Assembly (NCBI GenBank): GCA_028291615.1
Contig: JAQGHM010000396.1
Coordinates: 1 to 55,889, forward strand
DNA length: 55,889 nt
Direction: 5' to 3'
Source of the DNA: Phycisphaerales bacterium
GTDB taxonomy: Bacteria; Planctomycetota; Phycisphaerae; Tepidisphaerales; Tepidisphaeraceae
Shown here: in pieces, positions 32,401 through 41,109 of the stretch
Position numbering within the stretch: the first letter of the stretch is position 1
Layout of the letters: every line of letters begins with the position of its first letter
Position numbers and translations under genes: made by a program
The notes under the pieces: model-generated
The model's input: only the letters and a program-made list of their open reading frames with translations
Told to the model about the DNA's origin: nothing
Databases searched by the model: none

Positions 32401-33876
32401 ATGAAACTGATCCCGTCCCTCACGCTGGCCCTCCTGATCGTTTTCTTAAGCGCCCCGCACGCGCGGGCAGCGGATGACAACCTGGCCGCCGCCCTCTTTA
32501 ATTCCTCCGCCATCCGCCCCCTCCACCTTACCCTCTCCAAAGCCCAATGGGACGCCATCGAACCCACCGAGCAGCGCCAAAGCCAGACCGGCCCGATGCG
32601 CCGCATGGAATACCCCGTCGTCCACGGCGCCGTCGAGTTTGAGGGCAAAACCTACGCCGATGTCGGCGTCCGCTACAAGGGCAACTCCTCATTCATGATG
32701 GCCCGCAATAGCCTCAAGAAATCCTTCAAGCTCGACTTCAACCAGTTCGTAGAAGGCCAATCCTTTTACGGCCTCACCGCAGTAAACCTGAACAACAACG
32801 CCGGCGACCCAACCTCTTCGCGCGAGACCTTGGCCTACGAGCTCTTCGCCGCCGCCAAAGTCCCCGCCGCCCGCACCACGCTGCTGCGCGTCGAGCTCAC
32901 CGTCCCGGGCAAGTACGACCACCAGTTCATGGGCCTCTACACCCTCATCGAAGACGTCAGCAAGCATTTCCTCAAGGAACATTTCGGCACCGCCAAGGGC
33001 CTGCTCGTCAAACCGGAGATGGCCCGCGGCCTGCCATACCTGGGCGAAAAATGGGAAGACAATGCGCGCGTCTACGCCCCCAAGACCGACGGCTCTGCCG
33101 CCACCCACCAGCGCCTGATCGATTTCCTGAAGCTCATCCATCAGGCCGACGACGCCAGGTTCGACAAAGAGATTGAAACGTATCTCGACTGTGACGAGTT
33201 CCTGCGCTTCCTCGCCGTTAACGCGATCACGTCCAACCTCGACAGCATGCTGCTCTCGGGCCACAACTTTTACATCCATATCCCCGCCAAGTCCTCGGCG
33301 CACATCCAGTTTATCCCGTGGGATTTGAACGAAGCGTTCGGCGGCTTCGGGATGGGGAACCCGCCGGAAACGCAGTTGCAACTGAGCATCACCCATCCCT
33401 ACGCGGGCGAGAATAAGTTGATTGAGCGCTTGCTGGCGCTTCCACGGTTTGCCGAGCGGTATAGGAAGATCGCCGCCGACCTGGCCGCTGGTCCCTTTTC
33501 GGTTGAGACGATGAACGCGCGCATCGACGCCTTGGAAAAGCTTACCGCCGACATCCGAGCCGAAGAAAAGAATGCCGGGATCTCCGTCGGTCCGCCAAAC
33601 CGCGGGCCGGGTGGACCTGGCGGACCCGGAAACCCTGGCGGTCCCAACGCACGGCCAGGGGCTGGTCCCGGCGGTCCTCGCCCCGGCTTCCCCGGCGGTG
33701 GCCCCCGAGTCAAACCGGAACTCAAACCCTTCGTCGCCGCCAGAAACCAGTCAATCGCCGAACAACTCGCCGGCCAGTCCAAAGGCGAAGTCCCCACCAA
33801 CGCCCGCGGCCCCGGCGGCCCCGGCATGCGCCCCAACAACCCTCCGAACCCTCCGCCCCGCCCGCCAAACCAGTAA
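32401..33876 (+). CDS. Secreted CotH-family protein with Gly/Pro-rich tail
   Basis: A 491-residue protein with a signal peptide (LTLALLIVFLSAPHARA). The CotH kinase-like core shows VGVRYKGNSSFM, KSFKLDFNQF, LLVKPEM, and the late catalytic region NFYIHIP then QFIPWDLNEAFGG. CotH proteins are atypical protein kinases, known from Bacillus spore coats. Residues from about 395 to the end are rich in Gly and Pro (GPGGPGGPGNPGGP), resembling collagen-like G-x-y stretches. The ATG at 32401 begins the signal peptide; the open frame continues upstream through the phosphatase gene and is not coding there. Confidence 0.88.
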   Translation: MKLIPSLTLALLIVFLSAPHARAADDNLAAALFNSSAIRPLHLTLSKAQWDAIEPTEQRQSQTGPMRRMEYPVVHGAVEFEGKTYADVGVRYKGNSSFMMARNSLKKSFKLDFNQFVEGQSFYGLTAVNLNNNAGDPTSSRETLAYELFAAAKVPAARTTLLRVELTVPGKYDHQFMGLYTLIEDVSKHFLKEHFGTAKGLLVKPEMARGLPYLGEKWEDNARVYAPKTDGSAATHQRLIDFLKLIHQADDARFDKEIETYLDCDEFLRFLAVNAITSNLDSMLLSGHNFYIHIPAKSSAHIQFIPWDLNEAFGGFGMGNPPETQLQLSITHPYAGENKLIERLLALPRFAERYRKIAADLAAGPFSVETMNARIDALEKLTADIRAEEKNAGISVGPPNRGPGGPGGPGNPGGPNARPGAGPGGPRPGFPGGGPRVKPELKPFVAARNQSIAEQLAGQSKGEVPTNARGPGGPGMRPNNPPNPPPRPPNQ

Positions 33877-33948
33877 CCCGTCGGAGATGTCTAAGGCCTG
33901 ATGGATGTCTAATGTCCAAAGCAAACACGGCGCGGCGCACCTCGCCTT

Positions 33949-34635
33949 CTACGCCGCCATCTTCGGACTCGCCGCGACCGCCGCCACCGACGTGACCATC
34001 GCCGCGCCGCCGGTGTCCGCGCCGAAGAAAACGTTGAACGTGTTCCACGGCCCGACCGACGTCGAGCGAACGGCTTGGATTTTGTACATCACCAGCGCCG
34101 CGCCCGCCGGCACCGTCTCATCGACCAGCTCTTTCACGCCCGACCCGCCAAGGTACGTGAACTCACCCCCCACCCCGATGCGGCGAAACACGTTGTACGT
34201 CGTCCCGCGCGCGCCCGGCGGATTAATGCACTTCCACGAAAGGCCCAGCGCACCCGTCGCATCCAGCGCGACCTTGAGGTCCGTCGGCTGCCCCGGCGGC
34301 GGCTTGGGCGTCGGCGTCGCCGGCGCGGGAATGTTCGCCAGCGGGTACACGCCGTCGCCGGCCGTGCGCGCCTTGGTGCGCACCTGCTCGATGACGATGT
34401 TCCCTGAATTGGTCAGCGCCGCCATCGCGTCGAGCAGCGTTTGCGTCGCCGCCTTCGCGGCATTCTGTGCCGTCTCGTGCGCCGGCAGCGCATCGGCTGC
34501 CGCGGTTGCCTTAGCATCCACATCGGTGACGATTGCGGCACTGGTTCCTATAACAACCGCATTGCTACTCCAGATCGCGATGCGACTCTGGAACCACGCG
34601 ATGCGCGGCGCGTGACCTTCGGGAAGCAGCCCCAT
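33949..34635 (-). CDS. Planctomycete Fn3-like protein of unknown function
   Basis: A 228-residue protein without a clear signal peptide. The N-terminal half is helical (MGLLPEGHAPRIAWFQSR, then an Ala-rich helix pair). After a Pro-rich hinge (IPAPATPTPKPPPGQP) a fibronectin type III-like beta domain follows (LSWKCINP, TYNVFRRIG, YKIQAVRS). I recall this layout as a family seen mostly in Planctomycetes and Verrucomicrobia without assigned role. The start at 34635 follows AGGAG; an in-frame ATG at 34707 is less likely. Confidence 0.72.
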   Translation of the reverse strand: MGLLPEGHAPRIAWFQSRIAIWSSNAVVIGTSAAIVTDVDAKATAAADALPAHETAQNAAKAATQTLLDAMAALTNSGNIVIEQVRTKARTAGDGVYPLANIPAPATPTPKPPPGQPTDLKVALDATGALGLSWKCINPPGARGTTYNVFRRIGVGGEFTYLGGSGVKELVDETVPAGAALVMYKIQAVRSTSVGPWNTFNVFFGADTGGAAMVTSVAAVAASPKMAA

Positions 34636-35068
34636 ACAGACTCCTGGTCTTACGTGAATGTGACCGCCCGCCCGGTCGAGCCTCGCGATCCCATCGATCG
34701 CCCGCACTGCCGTTGCGTGTCACACGACAATCACGTCGGCGATCCCGCGGCGAACCTTAACGAATATCCCAATCGCACCGAAAAAAACGCCGCGTCCGAA
34801 TACATCGGCGCATCGCCAGCCCCGCGCACACCGCACGCCCTCGCAGCACCCGCCGTCCGCGCGCGTCCGATATGCAAATCCCCATTTCCCGGTGCGAAAA
34901 CGCGTGCGTCCCCCGCGCGGCACGTCTCGATAACGCATCGGCTGTTCCATCCGGTCGACGGGATTGAGCATTCGGTGCGCGCGATGGAACATCCCGTCGA
35001 CGGGATTGAGCATCCAACGCACCAGATGGAGCGTTCGATGCACCGGAATTGGCGTATGATGCCGGGCG
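34636..35068. other. Intergenic region with tandem 21-bp repeats and a possible decayed reading frame
   Basis: 433 bases between divergent genes. It holds six 21-bp repeats (34933-35058). A minus-strand open frame to 34720 ends in a hydrophobic stretch (VFFGAIGIFVKV) and could be a remnant gene, but codon pattern and start are not convincing. Confidence 0.4.
34933..35058 (+). repeat. Six degenerate 21-bp tandem repeats
   Basis: Units start at 34933, 34954, 34975, 34996, 35017 and 35038, each with a core near GATGGAGCAT or GATTGAGCAT. Units 2 and 4 share 18 of 21 leading bases. Because 21 is a multiple of three, both strands read as heptapeptide repeats (for example DGIEHPT, RAMEHPV). The last unit contains TATGAT eight bases before the ATG at 35069. 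Confidence 0.7.
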
Positions 35069-35617
35069 ATGAGGCGACTGCTCCGCATCCTGCTCAATAC
35101 CGCGACGGTGCTGTCGCTCGTGCTATGCGCGGCGACGATGGCGGCGTGGGTGCGGAGTTATCAGGTCCGCGACGTGGGCTCGTGGTCGATGGCAAGCCCC
35201 CGTCTGGATCTGGCAGTTAACACGTATCGTGGCGGGCTGTTCGCCGGATTTTACAAATCAGTCGGCACGCAGGACAACTTGGATTCACCTGGAACGGGGG
35301 GATGGTACCACACCCCGACGCTGAGCTACACTGACTCAGACGGTCCACAGGGCACGTTGTTCAACCGGTTCGGCTTTGCCTTGGATTACTCTCGCAACAG
35401 CGCGTATGAGAACCGATATCTGGCTTGCCCGTACTGGTTCATCCTGCTGCTGACGTCAATCCTGCCGGCCGCGCGGCTCGCCGCATGGAGACGCCGACGG
35501 GTGCGGCGGTTGCGCGTGGGCGCGGGCCTCTGCCAACACTGCGGCTACGACTGCCGCGCCACGCCCGACCGTTGCCCGGAATGCGGGCGCCCGACGGGGG
35601 ATGAAACGTCTCGATAA
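35069..35617 (+). CDS. Small membrane protein with C-terminal zinc ribbon
   Basis: A 182-residue protein of the planctomycete MRRLLRILLN family. The first helix is at about residues 5-27 (VLSLVLCAATMAAWV), followed by a periplasmic segment rich in Gly and Tyr, a second helix (about 122-138), an Arg-rich patch, and a C-terminal zinc ribbon CQHCGYDCRATPDRCPECG. Function unknown. A related protein without the ribbon is encoded at 44187-44603. TATGAT ends eight bases before the ATG. A dispersed repeat follows the stop. Confidence 0.72.
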   Translation: MRRLLRILLNTATVLSLVLCAATMAAWVRSYQVRDVGSWSMASPRLDLAVNTYRGGLFAGFYKSVGTQDNLDSPGTGGWYHTPTLSYTDSDGPQGTLFNRFGFALDYSRNSAYENRYLACPYWFILLLTSILPAARLAAWRRRRVRRLRVGAGLCQHCGYDCRATPDRCPECGRPTGDETSR

Positions 35618-35969
35618 TTCCACCGGCCCGTCGGGTCGCTCGCCCCCCCCTTGGCCCGAGGGGCGAAGTCGCCCCCCTCTGTCATGCGACGGAGCGAAGC
35701 CGCTGCGCGGCAGGCGGAATAAGGACTCTCGACTTGCGCCCCTCACCCGCCCGCCCCGCCGGGCCCGCGGGTTGCGCGGGGTTGGATTAATGCGAAACGG
35801 CACCTTGGTCTTTGCCGCATGCAATACGAAATCTGCCGGATGTAAGATGCCACCCGAGCCTCTCACCGCCACATTTTATCACCTCCCACCGCCGAAGAGC
35901 TTCCGCACAGTTTGCACGCTGCGCACGCTAGTGAAATCCGGCACAATCCCCGCTATCATCCCCAACCTT
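35618..35969. other. Intergenic region with dispersed repeat copy A
   Basis: The first half is the repeat at 35620-35786. The remaining 180 bases hold GTGAAA-17-TATCAT (35931-35959), a possible promoter ten bases before the nuoG ATG. No gene is seen. Confidence 0.4.
35620..35786 (-). repeat. Dispersed repeat, copy A
   Basis: Shares blocks with the copies at 44645 and 45265 in inverted orientation: CCCGTCGGGTCGCTCG, GGCCCGAGGGGCGAAGTCGC, GAAGCCGCTGCGCGG, GGAATAAGGACTCTCG and CGCGGGTTG. It has the copies' order of blocks, so it is one element rather than chance GC-rich similarity. Confidence 0.65.
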
Positions 35970-37571
35970 ATGCCCAAAATCACCGTCGATGGAAAACTCG
36001 TCGAGGCCAAGGATCGCCAGATGATCCTTCAGGCCTGCCTCGACGGCAACATCAACCTGCCCTACTACTGCTACCACCCCGGCCTCTCCATCGTCGCCTC
36101 CTGCCGCATCTGTCTGGTTGAAGTCGAAGGCATTCCCAAGCTCGTCCCCTCCTGCCAGACCCCCGTCCGCGACGGCATGGTCGTCCACACCCGCGGCACC
36201 AAGGTCATCGCCAACCAGAAGCAGGTCATGGAATACCTGCTCGTCAACCACCCCCTCGACTGCCCCGTCTGCGACCAGGCCGGCGAGTGCTTCCTCCAGG
36301 ACTACTCCTATCAGTTCGGCCGCAGCCAATCGCGCTTCGAAGAGGACAAGGCCAAGAAGCCCAAGAAGGACGTCGGCAAGAACATCGTCCTCTACAACGA
36401 CCGCTGCATTATGTGCACGCGCTGCGTCCGCTTCACGCGCGAGGTCTCCGGCCAATGCGAACTCTACGTCGACGGCCGCGGCCACCGCGAGGAGATCGAC
36501 GTCTTCCCCGGCCGCCCCCTCGACAATCAGCTCAGCGGCAACGTCGCCGACCTCTGCCCCGTCGGCGCGCTGCTCGACAAAGATTTCCTCTTCAAACAGC
36601 GCGTCTGGCTCCTCAAGCAGGTACCGAGCATCAGCCCCGTGGATGCCGGCGGCGAGAATATCTTCCTCGAACAAAACGAGGGCGTCGTCTGGCGCGTCAA
36701 GCCGCGCTACAACCCCGACGTCAACACCTGGTGGATCAGCGACGACACCCGCTACTCCTACAAGGTCATCCAGAGCAAAAGCCGCCTCACCCAGGCCATG
36801 CGAACGCAATACGGCGCACAGGTCGAGACCAGCTACGGCAAAGCCATCGATGACGCGGTCGTCGGATTGAAAGCCGCCACCACGGAATCCGGCGCCGGGA
36901 GCCTCTACGCCCTCCTCTCCCCCATGATGGCCTGCGAAGAAGCCTACCTCCTCGCCAAGGCCATCCGCGCCATCGACCCCAATGCCCTCCTCGTCAGCGG
37001 CCCCGCCCCCACCACCGGCGAAGACCAGGTCTTCAAGCATTACATGACCCACAAGGAAACCTTCCGCATCAAAGCCGAGAAAGTCCCCAACGCCGCCGGC
37101 ATCCGCCGCGTGCTCGGTCTCTTAGGCGGCCCGACGGCGACGTGGGACGAATTCACCACCGCCACCCGGGACGACATCAAGAACCTCAAAGCCGGCTGGA
37201 TCGTCGGCAACTACCTCTCAAGTTGGCTCCCCGCCAATCTCCCCGCGCCATTGAAGAAAGGCTTCCGCGTCCTCCAAGACATCCTCCCCAGCGACTTCGC
37301 CGGCAAAGCCGACATCCTCCTCCCCAGTTCCTGCTGGGCCGAAACCGACGGCACGTGGGAGAACCACGCAGGCAAGATCCAACCGTACGCCGCCGCCGTC
37401 CCCGTCCCCGAAGGCGTCCTCCGCGCGGGGGACGTCTATTACACGATGTTGAACCGCCCCGGCCTTTACAACGCGCAAGCCATCCGCCAGGAAATGGGCA
37501 AGATGTTCACGAGCGTTCAACTCCCCAGCGACAAGGAAGCCGCCCCCGCGTTCGATTTCGTCGAGCTGTGA
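35970..37571 (+). CDS. nuoG: NADH-quinone oxidoreductase subunit G, short form
   Basis: A 533-residue NuoG/NQO3 of respiratory complex I. The N-terminal 2Fe-2S domain has YCYHPGLSIVASCRICLVEV and PSCQTPV. The His-Cys 4Fe-4S motif is HPLDCPVCDQAGEC, and the next cluster uses CIMCTRCVRF plus LCPVGAL. The molybdopterin-like C-terminal part is reduced compared with E. coli NuoG (908 residues), but its ending LPSSCWAETDGTWENHAGKIQ is conserved. The ATG at 35970 starts the 2Fe-2S domain; an upstream open extension runs through a repeat. A secreted-protein gene separates it from nuoH. No nuoE or nuoF lies directly upstream. Confidence 0.94.
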   Translation: MPKITVDGKLVEAKDRQMILQACLDGNINLPYYCYHPGLSIVASCRICLVEVEGIPKLVPSCQTPVRDGMVVHTRGTKVIANQKQVMEYLLVNHPLDCPVCDQAGECFLQDYSYQFGRSQSRFEEDKAKKPKKDVGKNIVLYNDRCIMCTRCVRFTREVSGQCELYVDGRGHREEIDVFPGRPLDNQLSGNVADLCPVGALLDKDFLFKQRVWLLKQVPSISPVDAGGENIFLEQNEGVVWRVKPRYNPDVNTWWISDDTRYSYKVIQSKSRLTQAMRTQYGAQVETSYGKAIDDAVVGLKAATTESGAGSLYALLSPMMACEEAYLLAKAIRAIDPNALLVSGPAPTTGEDQVFKHYMTHKETFRIKAEKVPNAAGIRRVLGLLGGPTATWDEFTTATRDDIKNLKAGWIVGNYLSSWLPANLPAPLKKGFRVLQDILPSDFAGKADILLPSSCWAETDGTWENHAGKIQPYAAAVPVPEGVLRAGDVYYTMLNRPGLYNAQAIRQEMGKMFTSVQLPSDKEAAPAFDFVEL

Positions 37572-37590
37572 CCTACCCGAGGACCCACGC

Positions 37591-39630
37591 ATGCGATCGC
37601 GCGCCATCATCACCAGCCTCGCGGCAATCCTGGCGTTGCTCTCTGCTACAACTATGATTCGCGCGCAAGGCGTCCTTGGCCAAGTAATGCGCTCCGCGAC
37701 CCAACCTGTCTCCAGCCCGGCAGCCGCCACCTCTTTCGCGGCCCAACCCTTCGCGCCGATCCCGGGCCAGCCCCAGCGATTCGATGCGTTCAACGGCCTC
37801 TTCAAGCTCATGCTGCCCCCCGGTTGGACACTGGTCGGCGATCGAGCGCAAGGTAATCGCTACAAAGGTCAGATCGCGGGGGGTTCCGCTGGCACGTTCT
37901 GGTTTAACGCCGTCGTCACCTCTCCAGGCGTTAGTCCGCGCACCCTCGTTCACATTCTCCGCTCGGATGCTGTCGACCTCTTCCCAAATACCAGGATCAT
38001 CGAAGAAGGTGAAACTCGGCTGGGAACCCTTGAGGGTTATCTGATGGCCTGTGACTCGACCGAAAAGGCCGGTAGCGGTCGCGTCAGAGTCCTCATCCTT
38101 GTGGCCAGGGATGACAGGCACACGTTCGCCTTCACGGCCGTCATGCCCGTCGCTCGTTATGACCTCTTCCGCCGCGAACTGGACTCCCTTAGCAACTCGT
38201 TCGAGATCTCCGGCATGCCGGTCGATTTCCCCGACGGTCGATATCGCCTGTTGCTCCCGCCCGATGCCAAGCTGGAGGCGGATCCGAAGAACCCCCGACG
38301 CCAGATTTACCGCATCGCCCCCTCTGCCGTCATCATCTTCGAATTCTACACCACGACCCCGACCAACAATGCCGCGACGTTTATCGAATACACCCGCAAG
38401 ACGCTCCCCCTCATCAACACTCAATACAAGGAACTCGAGATCCGAAAGGCGACGCCGGATTTGCGCGTTGGCCTCATCAACGGACATTTCCTCGAGACTG
38501 AATATACCGGCAAGGATGGCGTTCGCTGGCGAAACGCCACCTACTGCTGCGACGAGCCCACTTATATCTACTCCGCGACCTTCATCGCCCAATCCGGGCC
38601 AGCCTTTGAAGCCCTCTTGCCGGCCGCTCAGCGAATCATCACTTCCTTCAACGAGTATGAGTTGGTTGCGACCGGCGAAGACCCGGATATGCGCACCGTC
38701 ACCGCCGCGACCGGCGATTTTGAGATCACCCTTCCCCGCGCCTGGTCCCTCCTCCCCACCTCCGCCGAAGAGGTCCCTCATGTCTTCGTTCAACGCAGCA
38801 TTGGCGAGGGTGCGGCCATCGCCTCTTATATCCTTCCCATCGGCGGCTCGATTGAGCAGGAACTTGCCGCGGCCACAAAGAGTTTTGAACGCGGCGCCGA
38901 AGATTTGAAAGTCGTCGCAGACGCCGATGTCAAGCTCGGCCCGCTTGCCGCACGCCAGCGGCTGATCGACGTCACCCGCGACGACGGCGTCGTCTATCGC
39001 GTGACGTTTATCATCGCGCTTCACGGCCCTCGCGCCTTCTCATTCTGGGTCAGGACCCCCCTCGAGCGCATGCCGGTCGCTCAGCCAATCATCGACAAGA
39101 TCTCCCGCTCCTTCGCGCTGGTTGCCCCCGCTGACCCCGACAAATTTACCGTTTACCAGGACAAGGAGCATCGCTTCAGCCTCAAATATCCCGACGCGAT
39201 GCGCCCGGTCGGCGCTTTTGGCGTTGAGATCGTCCGCATCGCCATCCGGCCTTCAGGGCCCGCCGTCCGATACCTCGACAATGTCGTAATCGGGCTCGAA
39301 ATGTCAGGCAAGCACCCCGAGATCACGCTCGACCAGGCCGCCGACAACTACTCCAAGTCCAGACTGCGGTGGCTCACTGGCGGCGCTGTTGGCCAGTGGC
39401 GCGACGTCACCGTCGGCGGTGAAAAGGCCAAACGTATTATTTACAACGAAACCGTCACTGCCATCGATCGCGGCCCCGTCAACGTCACCAAGATGGTCAT
39501 CCTGGTCATCCATGACCAGCAGATCTACTGCATCAGGGTCCAAGCCAGGCAACCCAACTTCGACCTTTTCGTCGCCACCGGTCAGAAGGTCGTCGATTCC
39601 ATCGAATGGCCGCCCGCGAAGTTGAATTAA
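37591..39630 (+). CDS. Secreted four-module PsbP/DcrB-like protein
   Basis: A 679-residue exported protein with a signal peptide (IITSLAAILALLSATTMIRA). Four modules of about 150 residues each begin with a related motif: FNGLFKLMLPPGWTL (about 70), FPDGRYRLLLPPDAKLE (about 210), ATGDFEITLPRAWSL (about 372) and DKEHRFSLKYPDAMRP (about 520). This resembles repeats of PsbP, DcrB or DUF1795-type domains, which are small lipid- or protein-binding folds. It lies 19 bases after nuoG and 30 before nuoH, on the same strand, so it is probably co-transcribed with complex I genes. No enzyme motif is seen. Confidence 0.75.
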   Translation: MRSRAIITSLAAILALLSATTMIRAQGVLGQVMRSATQPVSSPAAATSFAAQPFAPIPGQPQRFDAFNGLFKLMLPPGWTLVGDRAQGNRYKGQIAGGSAGTFWFNAVVTSPGVSPRTLVHILRSDAVDLFPNTRIIEEGETRLGTLEGYLMACDSTEKAGSGRVRVLILVARDDRHTFAFTAVMPVARYDLFRRELDSLSNSFEISGMPVDFPDGRYRLLLPPDAKLEADPKNPRRQIYRIAPSAVIIFEFYTTTPTNNAATFIEYTRKTLPLINTQYKELEIRKATPDLRVGLINGHFLETEYTGKDGVRWRNATYCCDEPTYIYSATFIAQSGPAFEALLPAAQRIITSFNEYELVATGEDPDMRTVTAATGDFEITLPRAWSLLPTSAEEVPHVFVQRSIGEGAAIASYILPIGGSIEQELAAATKSFERGAEDLKVVADADVKLGPLAARQRLIDVTRDDGVVYRVTFIIALHGPRAFSFWVRTPLERMPVAQPIIDKISRSFALVAPADPDKFTVYQDKEHRFSLKYPDAMRPVGAFGVEIVRIAIRPSGPAVRYLDNVVIGLEMSGKHPEITLDQAADNYSKSRLRWLTGGAVGQWRDVTVGGEKAKRIIYNETVTAIDRGPVNVTKMVILVIHDQQIYCIRVQARQPNFDLFVATGQKVVDSIEWPPAKLN

Positions 39631-39660
39631 ACGCCGTTCGCCTATACAGAAGTACCCAAC

Positions 39661-41091
39661 ATGATCGACTGGATCCAATCAAACATCCCCCCCTGGGTGT
39701 ACATCGCTTTCATCGTCCACTTCGCGATCCTCGGCACCGTCGCCTACCTGATCCTCCTCGAGCGCAAGGTCGCCTCCTGGACCCAGGACCGCATCGGCCC
39801 CAATCGCGTCGGGCCGTTCGGGCTCTTCCAGCCGCTGGCCGATGGCCTGAAATTCATCCTCAAGGAAGACTACCGCCCCGCCCACGTCGACAAGATCCTC
39901 TTCACCATCGCGCCGGCGATCATGATTATCGTGATCATCATCTCGATCGCCGTCCTCCCCTGGGGCGGCATCAAGCAGTCCACCCGCCAGGTCACCGTCG
40001 CCACGCAGACCGACCTCAAAGTCGCCGCCGCCACCGCGCTGCCGGTCGGCATGAACGTCATCGACGCCAAAGAAGTCGGTTCCATCCCGCCCGGCACCAA
40101 TCTCAAAGGCGACGCCGTCCCGCGCATGAGCATCGTCGATGCCACCTACCGCTGGCCCTTTCAGATCACCAACCTCAACATCGGCGTGCTGTTCATCATC
40201 GGCGTCCTCTCCCTCGCCATCTACGGCGTCGTGCTCGGCGGCTGGGCGTCGAATAACAAATACGCCTTCCTCGGCGCGCTCCGTGCCACCGCGCAGATGA
40301 TCTCCTACGAGATTCCGCTGGGCCTCTCCGTCCTCTCGATCGTCGTCCTCTACGGCAGCCTCGACCTCAACACCATCGTCGACCGACAAGCCCACTACTG
40401 GGCCGGCTTCATCCCCGCTTGGAACATCTTCACCCAGCCGATCTCCTTCTTCATGTTCCTGATCTGCATCCACGCCGAGGCCAACCGCGCCCCGTTCGAT
40501 CTGGCCGAAGCCGAGCAGGAGCTCGTCGGCGGCTATCACACCGAATACTCCGCCATGCGCTTCGCCCTCTTCTTCCTCGCCGAATACGCCGGCATGATCA
40601 CCACCAGCGTCGTCTGCGTCGCCCTCTTCTTCGGCGGCTGGCACTTCCCCGGGCTGGGCGGCGACGTCGATCCGACCAACCCCTCCGTCACCACCAGCAT
40701 GTCGATCTGCATCGTCCGCTCGATCGTCATCTTCACCAAGACGATCGGCATCGTCTTCATCTTCATGTGGGTGCGCTGGAGCCTGCCGCGCTTCCGCTTT
40801 GACCAGCTCATGCAGCTCGCCTGGCGCGCCCTGATCCCGATCTCCCTGCTTACCCTGCTGATGACCGCGCTCGTCCTTAAGTTCGGCGGCGCGATGAGCG
40901 AAACCTACAGAAAAGAACTTCGCATCGACGGCGGCCTCGCCACCATCTTCTTCCTCTCCAACGTCATCCTCATCGCCCTGGTCATGATCGTCAGCAGAAT
41001 GATCCCCGCCGCGCCCAACACCAACCACCGAATGCGCGTCATAGGCTCCCGCTACCATCCGGTTCCAGCCCCACTGACAACCACCAACTAA
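39661..41091 (+). CDS. nuoH: NADH-quinone oxidoreductase subunit H with an enlarged loop
   Basis: A 476-residue NuoH, the quinone-site membrane subunit of complex I. Conserved features are LLERKVASWTQDRIGPNRVGPFGLFQPLADGLKF, split here as LLERKVASWTQDRIGPNRVG and FGLFQPLADGLKF, and also EIPLGLS, RAPFDLAEAEQELVGGYHTE and WVRWSLPRFRFDQLM. E. coli NuoH has 325 residues; the extra length is mainly an insertion of about 70 residues after the second helix (from about residue 103 to 170) plus a polar C-terminal tail. The insertion faces the periplasm if topology is normal. Confidence 0.95.
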   Translation: MIDWIQSNIPPWVYIAFIVHFAILGTVAYLILLERKVASWTQDRIGPNRVGPFGLFQPLADGLKFILKEDYRPAHVDKILFTIAPAIMIIVIIISIAVLPWGGIKQSTRQVTVATQTDLKVAAATALPVGMNVIDAKEVGSIPPGTNLKGDAVPRMSIVDATYRWPFQITNLNIGVLFIIGVLSLAIYGVVLGGWASNNKYAFLGALRATAQMISYEIPLGLSVLSIVVLYGSLDLNTIVDRQAHYWAGFIPAWNIFTQPISFFMFLICIHAEANRAPFDLAEAEQELVGGYHTEYSAMRFALFFLAEYAGMITTSVVCVALFFGGWHFPGLGGDVDPTNPSVTTSMSICIVRSIVIFTKTIGIVFIFMWVRWSLPRFRFDQLMQLAWRALIPISLLTLLMTALVLKFGGAMSETYRKELRIDGGLATIFFLSNVILIALVMIVSRMIPAAPNTNHRMRVIGSRYHPVPAPLTTTN

Positions 41092-41109
41092 CAACCAGCA
41101 ACCACTCCC

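Noticed and set aside
34720..35097. Minus-strand open frame of 125 codons through the 21-bp repeats
   Set aside because: It overlaps the start of a better-supported plus-strand gene, has no ribosome site, and most of it is explained by the repeat.
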